Shown: in pieces, positions 48,701 to 60,613 of the stretch
Position numbering within the stretch: the first letter of the stretch is position 1
Layout: each line of letters starts with the position of its first letter
Assembly (NCBI GenBank): GCA_027972325.1
Contig: JAPMOS010000051.1
Location: forward strand, 186,001-250,000
Direction of reading: 5' to 3'
DNA from: Paratrimastix pyriformis
Taxonomy: Eukaryota; Preaxostyla; Paratrimastigidae
Length of the DNA: 64,000 nt
Notes under the pieces: model-generated
What the model was told of the DNA's origin: nothing
Databases searched by the model: none
What the model saw: the letters and a program-made list of their open reading frames with translations, nothing else
Position numbers and translations under genes: made by a program

Positions 48701-51700
48701 CGGGCCCAGACGGCCCTGCAGACGTGGCTCGAGGGATCCATGGAGCTGTCGGGGGTCCCCATCCCGGTGGCCTTCAACGGGGCCCAGCCCTGGCTCCCGT
48801 CCGCCTTCGCCCCGACGGCCGCCCTGACAGCCGACCTGCTGGCAGGCCTCCGGGCCGGCCTGCAGGGCGCCCTGGGCGAGGACTCGGTGCGGGGCGCCAT
48901 GGGCGAGATCGCGGCCGTGGTGGGCCCGCAGTCGCTCGGCGACCTCCAGGGTGCCCTGGCCACGGCCTTCGACCAGGCCACTGCCAAGGCCCGTCGGCCC
49001 CCCACCACCCTGGTGTGCCCGCTATTTCATTCGTCATCGCGCCTTCTCTTCTCATCCGTGGCGCCGTCCCATTCATTGTGCGCTCCGTCTCCGCACCGTG
49101 TGCCCTCTCTCATTCATGTGTCCCCGCCCTTCCTCTCTCGACGACAGGCTCTTGCCGGGCTCGTCTCCTCGCTCGAGGGCCGCCTGGCCGGCCAGCTGCG
49201 CGCCACATTGCAGTACACCGCGGCCGCCTCGCTCGCGACCCTCAACCAGACCCGCGACCGGGTCGCCGCCGCGGCCAAGTCGCGCGTGGTCGCCCTCACG
49301 GCCAGGTCGGCTCGCCCCATCCTCTTTTGCAGGTGGGCCCCTAACCCACCCCCACCCCCGCAGCGTCGCCCTGGGCAACCAGGTGGCGGACGCGGTGCGG
49401 ACGCTCTTCAGCCGGGAGACGGTTGCCACCCTGGAGGAAGACATTGCGGCCTGCCTGGCCCCGCTCGGGGCCGTGGTGCAGGTCAACGAGACCTTCACCT
49501 GGGCTCAGGGCCGCACCGCCCTGCGGGCTGCCACCATCACGGCGGCCCAGTGCATCTACGAGGAGGTCCAGTGGGCCGGGTTGGACGCCGGTCCGTCGGC
49601 AGCTGCCCGCCCACGCCCACCCACCCGCCGGGGCTTTGCTCCTGGCTTGGTGATGATCGAATGATGATGTTGATGATCGATCACCTCTGCCTTTTCTCTC
49701 CCACACGTAGCGAGTGCTCTCGAGGACGCCTTCGCGACCATCCTGGCGGAGCGCGTCGAGTGGTCCCGCGGCCAGCTGGCGGCCTTCGTGGCGCCCTTCA
49801 GCGCCAGCGCCCCGACCCGCTTCGAGGGGGCCGTGGGGCGCATCCAGGACCAGATCGCCGACCTGCTGGCCGCCTCGGACCCCGCCGCCAACGCCACCGG
49901 CCCCGCCGGCCGGGTGCTGGCGGCCAACGTGACGGCCGCGACGGTGGCCGACCTGGGGGACATCCTCAACGCGACCCTGCTCAACGCGGGGCCCCTGGCG
50001 GCCCAGCTGCAGACGGCCCTGCAGAACATGACCGACCTCTGGCCCGCCACCCTGCCCACCCCGGCCGGCTCGGTGGCCGCGGGCCTGGGGGTGGTGGCCC
50101 CGACCCTGCTCGAGGGCTACTTCGGCCGGCTCGTGGCCGACTTCGCCACCTTCGAGAGCCTGCCCGCCCTGGCCCAGTCCCTGGCCGGCACGGCCATCGC
50201 CACGGCCCGCATGCGGGCCATCGCCCTGGGCGGGGAGGCCGTCCGGCTGCGGCTGCTGGCCCAGACCGAGGCCGCCATCGCCGCCTACGAGGACACCCTC
50301 GTCGACCTGCTCGAGGTCCGGCCACCGCACACCCCCGGCCCCCACCGCCCTCCTTGCACCACCTCACCTCCATCCCATCCCGACCTCGCGTCCATTTCAT
50401 CCCATCTCCAATCCCCTTCCCCTTCCAAGGACGCGCTGGGCCGGCTGAGCGGGCGGCTGCAGGCGCGGGGGCTGCCCGAGGGGTCGGTGGCGGCCCTGGA
50501 GGGGCTGCTGCGGGCCCAGGTGGACACCACCCGGGCGGCGCTGTGCCTGCGAGCCCTGGCGGGCCGGCTGGGCGAGGTGAGCGCCCTCTACGCGCCCCTC
50601 GACGGGCCCGCCCTGGTGGCCCGCGTCACGCCCGCCGGCGCCAACGGGCTCATCACGGCCGCCAGCGAGCTGGTGGCCCTGGTGAACGGCTCGGTGCAGG
50701 CGGCCCTGGAGGGGCTCGTCACGGCCCAGCTGCGGGCCTCCTTCGTGGGGCCCCTGGAGGCGCTGCTGCTCGGGGCGGGCGGGTCGGCGGCCCTGCAGGA
50801 CGCCCGTCAGGAGGCGGCCGACCTGGGCATCGACGTGCCGGCCGCCTTCGAGACGGCCCTCCGCGAGGTGCTGGCCGACGCCCTGGGGCTCGCCCGCGCC
50901 GCGGCGGGCAACTTCTCCGGTCGGCAACACCACGCCCCCCATCCCCCGCCCCCCATCCCCCGCCCCCCACACGTGCCCTCGAGCCGCCCAGGCGCTTGGA
51001 TTGGCCCTCGCGGTGCCGCCTCTGCTCGGCCTCACCTTCCTCTCGTCCTCACCCGCCCCTCCCCTCCCCTCCCCTCCCAACCTCACCTCCCTCGGGGCGG
51101 GGCCGCGCAGTGTACGTGCAACTGTTCCACGAGGCGGACGTTGGCGGCTACGGGGCCCTGGGGACGCTGGTCGCGGACCTGGCCGCGGTGGGTCCCCTCG
51201 GCCAGCAGGCCCCCGCGGCCGGCTACGTGGCCCTGTGGAACCGGACCCGGGCCGAGAACGCGGCCGAGGGCGGGGCCGACCTGGCTGCGGGCCTGCCGGC
51301 CTCGCCCACGGCCACCCTGGGGGGCGGCGGCGGGGCCACCCTGGACATGGCCAGCTTCGCGGGGGTCGACGAGCTGGTGCGGGCGGCGGTGGGCGAGGCG
51401 GCCGGGCTGACCAACACCAGCACCGCCCTCGACCGGTTCTGGGCCGGCCTGCAGGGGCTCGACGCGCTCCTCGCCGACGGCAGCCTGCTGGGCCTCCGGG
51501 CGGCCATGGGGGCGGCCCTCCGCGAGGAGGAGCTCGGCCGCACGGTGGCCGGGCTGGTGGCCGTCCAGATGCCCAACCTGACGGACATCCTGGGCGACCT
51601 GCTGGCCAGCGCCACGGGCCTCGAGGCCGACATTCTGCCCGCACTGCGGGTCGGGGCGACGGCCTTCATGCAGCTGATGGGGTTGGCGGACCCCGACCCG

Positions 51701-54665
51701 GACCGGGCCGCGGCTGGGATGGACATCGAGGGCAGCTTCGACTGGCTGCTGGGCCAGCTGCTCCAGCGCGACCTGGTGGCCACGGTCTCGGCCCAGGTCG
51801 CCCAGAAGTTCGGCTTCATCTCCAAGATCGCCCCGGCCGTCCTGCAGATCATCCAGGTCCGCTCACCCCCGGCACCACCACCACCACCATCATCATCCAA
51901 GCATCAGCATCGCCATCACCGTCACCCACTCCCACCATCCCAACAAGCCGGGGTGATGGTGGTCCCCTTTTCCTGACCGCGCTCCTCTCCCCCTCTGGGC
52001 GGCGCAGAACCTGATCCCGCTGGGGGACTCGCCCCTGGGCGCCAAGGCCTCCGGGGCCCTGGGCCAGATCGCGGAGGCCTTCCAGCTGGCCGACAGCAAC
52101 ACGGTGGGCGCCCTCATGGCCCAGGCCAACGCCGCCAACGGGGACGAGCCCCAGACGGGCTTCTCCGTCACGGCCTTCAGCGGCAAGGTGCAGGTCGGTC
52201 TCTCCAGCTCCCTGGGAGTCACTCCATCATCCATCATGGGCGCCGGCCAAACTCACATCCCCTCTTTGGTCTGGTCTGGGCTCTGGCGCTCGGGCTGGCT
52301 GTTTGCAGGACTTCATGTCCGCCGTGACACGGCTCTTCGAGGGCGACGTGGTGGACAATCTGGTGAGCAGCCTCTCGGGGGGCCTCGAGGTGGGCAAGCT
52401 GCTCGACATGGGCCGCTCCCTGGTCACCCTGCTGGCCAACAAGCTGCTCACGTCCGCCGACCGGCCATCGCCCTCCCCTCCCGGCCCTGCCTGCACCCAC
52501 CTCTCCACTCGGGTGCTCATGTTCGTGTGTGGCGGCGGGCCGCTCTTTGGTGGGTGGCATGCAGTGGAGTCGAGCCGCGCATGGATGCGCTCTTCGTCAA
52601 GGCCCATGGGCTGGTGTTCAACGCCACCCACAGCGACCTGGCCGCCGACCTGCTCGACGGGGCCCTCCGCACGGCCGTCGACCCATCGTCCGTCCCCCCC
52701 CCCCCCCCCCCCCCCCCCATCCATCCATCCATCCATCACGAGCATCCATTCACCATCGACGGCACCATCATCATTCTCCGATCGCGATGCGATGGCGCTT
52801 GGTTGGGGGCACGCAGCCGGGTGACGGGCTTCTTCTCGCAGCTGGTGGAGGGTCTGCTCCATCCGGGCAGCTTCGTCGAGACCCTGATGGCCTCCCTGCG
52901 CGACCTGGCCACCGACACCAAGGACGACATGATCGGCTTCCTCAGGGTCAACGTCACCGGCCGGTCCGCAGCCCCGCCCGCCTTGCATGCGCTGATCTTC
53001 GCGGTGTTGTTCTGGCCCTTGACCTGATGATCTGGGTGCGATCGGGGGCGTGCGGGGGGCCGGATCAGCATCAAGGACGAGCTGAGCGGGTACGTCATGA
53101 CGGCCGTCAGCAACTCGAGCGGCTTCCTGCAGACGGGCCTGGTCACCCTCCAGACCAAGCTGGCCAACATCACGGGCAGCCCCGAGGTCCCGCCCCTGCA
53201 CCTGCCTCTGCCTCTGCCTCTGCCTCTGCCTCTGCCTCTGCCTCTGCCTCTGCCTCTGCCTCTGCCCATCGCCGTTCACCATCGCCGTTGACCATTGGGT
53301 TTTGTTTTCCATCAAACGACCTTGCCTTTCGCCTTGTAGGGGGCGGCCGTGCTTGTGGGGGCGCTCAACATGACCCTGTACGACGCGGACGACCTGCTGG
53401 ACGCCCTGTTCGGCTTCCTGGAGACCGTTCGCCTCGACGGGTCCGCTCCCGCTCCCGCTCCCGCAACCCCCCGCCCTCCCCTTCTCAGCCTTCCGACCGC
53501 GAATCTTTCTCCATGCGACGCCCATCCCGCCAACGCCCATCCCCCCATGACCATCCACCCAACGCCCATTTCCCCCCATGACCATCCACCCAACGCCCAT
53601 CCCCCCCCATGACCATCCACCCAACGCCGCTTCTGGCGCCACGTCCACTTGATGCCCATCACCCTGCAGGTCGATTCTGGACCAGGCCTCGGACATGCTC
53701 ATGGAGAAGGTCGTCCCGCCCCTGCTGGACCGGGCCAAGACCCTTGGCAAGGAGCTCCTGGCCGTCCTCGTCGACAAGGTCCGTCCCCGCTGCTGTCCCC
53801 CGCCCTGCCCCCATTCCTTTCATGTGATTCTGGACGTTCAATGGGTCATCAACCGCCCATCCGCCCGTCCCGTCTTCTCTCCCGTCCCGCAGCTCCGCGA
53901 CAAGGTGGTCGGTGGCCTGGACTCGGCCCTGGGCCTGCTAGTCACCAAGGTCACCGCCGCCACGAACGCCTCCAACTCGGTGCACGTCGGGCAGCTGGCC
54001 CTGCAGACCCACCTGCCGGGGCACTCGGGGGAGAACGCCCTGTTCGCCGTCAACACGACCCTCGTCCTGGCCACGGCCCGCGAGGCCCTCGTCCGGGCGG
54101 CCGGCCAGCTGGTCACCACGGTCCGCACCTCCACCCCCGTCCATTTATGATGGTGATGATGATGGTCGAACGGTGGTGGCGGGTGGCGATGGAATGATGA
54201 TGGTCCCTTGGGCGACCCTCACCCCGCCTTGATGTGGGCCACCCACCTCACAGGAGGACCTGCTGGCCTTCCTGGACCCGGTGACGGAGTCCCTCTACGC
54301 CCTGGACTTTGACGGGCTCCCCGGGCTGCTGCTCAGCCAGGCCAAGACCCTGGGCCTGACCGCAGCCCGCCGGCTGGAGACCATCCTGCGCACCAACCTC
54401 ACCGAGTGGGCCAAGGCGACCCTGCTCAAGCCCCACCTGGCCAACCTGATCAGCAACGCCACGGCCCGCGGCCGGGCGGCCGTCGAGAGCATGTCGGCCA
54501 AGCTGGTCAACATGTCCGTCCCCGAGGCCTACGTCGCCAAGTTCGCCGGTCCGTCCCTCGACCGCTCCCCACCCCTCCCCCTCCTTGCCCCCGTCCCACC
54601 AACATGCCCCCTCCTCCTCCTCCTCCTCCTCCTCCTCCTCCTCCTCCTCCTCCTCCTCCTCCCCC

Positions 54666-54698
<33 letters not shown>

Positions 54699-57600
54699 AG
54701 AGGCGGTGCGGCCCTACCTGACCAACGACCAGCAGCTGGAGGACATGGCCAACGCCCTGCTGGACTCCTTCCAGCTGCCTTCCCTGGGGCTCTTCATGGC
54801 CACCAACGCCGACCCCATCGACGGGCTCCTCAGCCGTCTGCAGGTCCGCCCAACCTCCCGTCCATTCGCCCATTCTGAACATGATCCAAAAATCGATTCT
54901 CGCATTTCGTCTCACCCATTCACCAACCACCATCACTCCTGGCTCCACAGAACATTGGCCTGACTGCTCTTCGCGACCCTCTGGCGGCCGTTCGAGCCCT
55001 GGGGGCCGAGGCCAAGACGACCCTGCTGCCCCTGGCCCAGACGGCCCTCCGCAACCTGTGGTCGTCCCAGGTCGGCTGTCGCCGCTGCCACACGCCGAGG
55101 GAGAGCATGCAGGCATCCACGGTGACCCCCACCCCACCCATCCAGGCCGTGAGAAGTGCCATCATGCGCGTGTGGATCAGGTGGGCGGGAGTTGGATGGA
55201 GGGGGGAGATCACGAAACCCAAATGCTCTTTCAAAGCTCATCCCTTTCTGCCCCATCCTCTCCCTCTACCCCATCCTCTACCCCATCCTCTACCCCATCC
55301 TCTGCCCCATCCTCTGCCCCATCCTCTGCCCCATCCTCTGCCCCATCCACCCAGCGGCCGGCCCTCCAGCGTCGGGTCAACACCTTCGCCCAGAACGTGA
55401 GCCGGTCGGCGGCGCTGGGGCCGTTCATGGGGCCGGTGGTGGGGTCGGCCATGAGCGCTGCCCTGGACCTGTCCCAGCTGGACGGGTTCGTGGGGGCCCT
55501 GGTGGACACCCTCGACACCCCCGACCAGCTGGCCGCCGCCATCACGGTCCGTACCCCCGGCAATGAGGGTCCCCTTCATGAGGCTCATCATCCTCTCGCC
55601 TCTCTTCTCTACCGGCTCAGGCCCAGCTGCCCGCCCTGGGGGAGCGCCTGAAGGCTCGGGCCCTGGCCTACGCGACGGGCACCCTGGCCACGCTGCTCGA
55701 GCCCCGGCTGGCCCCGCTGGGCGCCCTGGCCGCGGCCAACACGACCGCGGCCTCCCAGGCCGCCCTGGCCGAGATGAGCGGGTGGCTCGTCTCGCGGACG
55801 GGCGACGCCACTTTGGCCGCCTCGATGCGTGCTGTGGTGGAGCCCCTGCTCGTCCCCGCCCGGACGCAGGCCTTGCTGGCCAACCTGACGGCCTGCTACC
55901 GGGCGGCCCTGCCCGTGGCCGGCTCGTCCCTGCAGCCGGACGCCTGGCAGGCCATCCTGCCCTGCATGGAAGGCCGCCTGACCGCCTTCGCGGCCGAGGC
56001 CCAGGCCGGCACCCAGGCGGCCGCCGAGGCGCACTACGCGCTGCTCAAGACCCAGACCCAGGACTGGCTGGGCCCCCAGTACGCCCAGGCCCGCTCGGCA
56101 GCCACGGACCTGTTTGCCCAGGCCGAGGCAGGCCTGCGGACCGACGTTGCGGCCCTGGTGGACCCCGCCATGAGCGGCGCCGAGGTGGCGGCCCTGGTGA
56201 CCCGGGTCGGAGAGGCCGCCCAGGCCGTGCTGAGCAACGCCAGCAGTGCCGAGGCCCCGCTGCCCCTCTTTGTGGCGGGACTGCTCGATGACCCGCGCGT
56301 CCTGGCGCAAGTGCTGCCCGCCCGGCTGGAGTCCCTCTACGCCCGCGTGGCCAGCGCGTCCCTGCACACCCTGCGGACCGCCGCTGCGGGCCGGGCCCTG
56401 GAAGACCTGGCCACCATCGAGGCGGACGCCCTGGCGGCGCTGGATGACCTCGACGGGCGCGATGCGGCCATCGCCCAGGCCCGCGCTGACCTGGCGGCAG
56501 CCCTGGTGGCCCTCTCCCCAGACACGGCCGTCCGGGACGAGGCCGCCCTGGCCCAGACCGTGCTGGCCCCGGCCCTGGACGGATTCGAGGCCCTGATGGA
56601 CGACGCCCTCTCGGCCGACCAGGTGCGGCTCTTCTTCGGCGGCCTGCGGGATGACGCCCGCTTGGCGGAGACCGTCCTGGCCGGGGCCCGCGACCGGTCC
56701 CTGGGCCTGGTCACCCCGCCCGACGCCCTGGCCGAGGCGGGCCTGCCCGATCTTGAGCCTGCCCAGGCCGCGGCGGCCCTGGCGGGGCTGGTCGGGTCGG
56801 CCTACGCGGCCGTCGAATCGCGCTTCGTCGGGCCCATGGCAGCCGACCTGACCCGCATCGGGCAGCAGGCCGCCCAGGCCCTGGGCGCCGACACGGTCGA
56901 CGTGGCCCGGGTATTGCGGGCCAACTGCACGGCCCTGATCGCGTCGTACTACCTGCGCCAGGCCCAGGGCCAGGCCCTGGCCGACCAGCTGGCGGCCAAC
57001 CTGACCGCCTACGCGGTCTTGGTCAACGCCGAGGTGGCGCCCTTCCAGCAGATGGTGCGCATCCACGCCCGGGCCGACTGGCTGCAGGGCGCCGGGCTGG
57101 CGGGCATCCAGGGCATCATGGCCCACTGGGCCGCCCTGGGCGACCTCGTTCCCCGCACCTTGGGGACGGCCGTCCGCTACGACGAGTACCGCGGCCTGGT
57201 GGCCAGCCTGCAGGCCAACGTCACCGCGGCCACCGAGCTCATCGCGGCCCTGTTCGGGGGCAACCTGGACGGGTTCCTGGGCTCGGGCACGGCCGCCCAG
57301 TCGGGCCTGCTGCGGGCCCTCATTGGGACCGACAACCTGGTCGAGCTGGCCGTGACGCGGCTCTCGGGGGCGGCCCTCGACCTGGGCGCCTACGTGTGGC
57401 CCATGCTGCGCGAGGTGCTGGGTGTGGACGAGCTGCTCGCCCAGGCACGCTCCGTCTGGGAGGCATTCAAGGTCCGTCCCCCGCCCTTCGAATATCACCC
57501 CACACTCCATCCTCTGTTTGGTTGCCTGTCTCCCGCCCCTGCAGGCACACGCCCTGTCGGTCTTCCCCGGCGGGACCAGCGGCACCAACCCGGTCACGAG

Positions 57601-60573
57601 CGTCCTGGGCCAGCTGGTCAGCGTGGACACGGTCCTGGCGCCCATCCGCAACCTGACCAAGATCCTCGGCCCCATCCAGGTCCGCCCGCAAAGACTCCTG
57701 GGATGCTCACCTCATTCTTGTTCCCCGTGCCCCCTGCCAGACGATTGTGACGAACATGCTGACGAGCGGCGTCCAGACGGCCCTGGCGGGCGGCGGCACG
57801 GCGGGCTTCGACCTGCGGGCCATGGCCGACCAGATGATCGGCACCCTGCGCCAGGCGCTGGGCATCGACCGGTGGGAGCGGCGCTTCGACGACCTGCGGC
57901 TCCTCTTCACCGACATCGCCGCCTTCGCCACCCCGGCCCGCCTGCAGGGCCTCATCGGGGACGCGGTCGCCCTCGCCGACGCGGCCGGCACCTCGCCCGA
58001 GACCCAGCGCATGCTCACCCGGGGCCTCGAGCTGGCCGCCTACTTCGCCACCCACGCCCGCGAGATGGTCCGCCTCCCGGCCCGGCCCGCTCGCACCGCA
58101 TCCCATCCCATCCCGCCATGGGGTCTCATCATCATCGTCGTGCTGTCCTTTGCGTCCCTTGCATAGGTCGACGTCAAGTACTGGCAGAAACTGGCCTCGG
58201 ATGCCCTGTCCAAGTTCACCGGCCTGATGGACACCGTCTCCAGCGGCGGTTTCGCGGACCTGGTGCAGTCGCTGCTGCAGAGCGACATCGTCCGCATGGC
58301 CGCAAGCAAGGTCTCGGGCAACCTGACCAAGTACCTCGGTCTGCCGCGCCTCCCCCTCCTGCCTTCTTGTGCTCTGTGTGTCGCTGCCTGCCGCGTCCCC
58401 TTCCCGCCTCATCCCGCTGCGGCCGCTCCTGGTGCCTGTGTGCAGACATGGGGCTGTACTTTGTGGAGCTGTGGAAGAACCTGACCCGGGCCGACGAGAT
58501 CGACAGCCAGTCGGCGGCATACGACAAGACGGCCGGCGGGCTGACCTCGATCGGGGCCCAGGTGCAGAACCTGCTCCGCTCGCTGACCGACCCGGAGACC
58601 ATGAAGAAGGTGACCAACTCGCTGATGACCAACTTCCCCGTGGCCGACTTCATGCCCTACGTCCAGAAGGTCCCTCCTCGCCGTCCTTCGTCTCATCCCC
58701 GCCCATGCCCAGCTGCGGCCTTCAACCACAATTTACATGCCCCTTCTTCTCGCGGTGGTTCGGTGGCTGCAGGTGCTGAACAACATGACGGCCAACAGCG
58801 ACCTGGTCAAGATCGGCCAGAACTTCTTCAGCAACGTCAGCAAGTACCTGAACATCTCGGGCGACTTCATGGCCATGGTCGACAAGGGCGTCACCCCGGC
58901 CGCGGTCAAGAAGCTCTTCGTCACTTGGGCCAAGACCATGGCCACCAGCCCCGAGGTCCTGGCCACCGTCGAGAAGTACCTCACCCAGGGCAACCACACG
59001 GTCTGCCCGTGCCGCCTGTTCCCCTTGAGCCCGCTTCACCTGTCCCGCCCTGCCTGGTGGTCCCCCCCCTCCTCCGCAGAAACTGGCCGGGATGATCTCC
59101 AAGTACCGCCAGTCCTTCGTCAAGAACGTGGGCAACATGACCGACCTCGTCCGCTCGCCTTCCCATCCCGGGGACCTGGATGATGGACGACCAGTGCAAG
59201 ACGCGTGCTCACGCAACCGTCTCCCTCCTCTCCCCCCCCAGAATCAGGTCAACAAGACGGCCACCCAGCAGGTCAAGCAGGTCGCCACGGCCGTGGCCAA
59301 GGCCGCTTTCAAGGCCCTGGACGAGATCCTCTTCCGGTCGACCGACCTCAAGTCGTACCTGGTCCGCCCCCTGCCCGCTTTGCCCTGGCGCGCCTCCTCA
59401 TACCCCCGTCTGCACCTCCCCGTCTGCACCTCCCGCCCGCTGCAGAACACCAAGCTTGACCTGGTGGGCCTGGTCGACGGCCTGATCGCCAACCAGACGA
59501 CCCTGCTGATGGGCTACGCGGAGCAGCTCACCCGGAACCTGTCCCGGGTGGCCCTGGGCCCCATCCAGAACTCGTCCATCGTGGGGGTCATCAAGCAGGT
59601 CGTCGGGGCCATGGACGCCGTGCTGCCCGAGGTGGTCAACATCACTGGTCCGTCACCCCCGGCCTCCCACTGGGCTGGCGGCGGCCGATTCGCATTCGCA
59701 TTGGATCTTCCGCCGAGGCAAGGCAGTCAGCACAGGCAGACTGACAGACAGACAGCACTGACTAACAGGCAGTCGGCGCAGGCAGACGGACACGGGGGGA
59801 CAACAGAGAGAGATCCGCGGATGATGGGCGGAAAAGGGTCGGAATCGGGTTGTCTGGTTTCAGGGCATCCCCTTCAGCATCCTCATGTCCCGCTGCCCCC
59901 TTTCCAATGAATGGCTGCCCAGACACGGCCAGCCGGATGATGAGCGCCGTGCCGAGCGACTTCCCGGCGAAGGACTCGATGGCCAGCTTCCTGGGCAAGG
60001 TGAAGGAGATCGTGGGGACGGTGGTCGAGTGGCGCAAGAAGATGGGCAACGTCAACAACAAGACCAGCGACTTCATCGACTTCAGGTCCGCCACCCCCTC
60101 GCACCCCGCGCCACCACCGCCACCACCACCTGTCTCGCCATTCATACCCTTCGCGATCACCCAGTCTCATCATCATCTCAGCAGCGGCATCATGCGACCT
60201 TCATCGGCATCATTCATGTCGCGACCGTCATCACCTTCGTCATCATCATCCACTCGAATCGCCTCATCGCCCCTCTTTCTTCCGTCCTCTCGTGCCGCCG
60301 CAGCCTGCTGCTGGTGCCGCTGAACCGGACCATCCAGGACCTGATCCGCAACTCGCTGGGCGGGGTGCTGACCCAGCCCCTGAAGGACTTCCAGAACATG
60401 ATCGTCACCTTCGTGGCCGAGGACATGCATCTCGAGGACCTCCGCACCTGGGTCGTCCGTACGCCCCCCGCCCCGCACATCGCCCTCCATCTCTGCTCTC
60501 CTCCGACTCCGGGTGCATGTCGCCTGCACTGATCGAGGACCTCCGCACATGGATAGAGGCCAGGCCGCTCATG

Positions 60574-60613
<40 letters not shown>

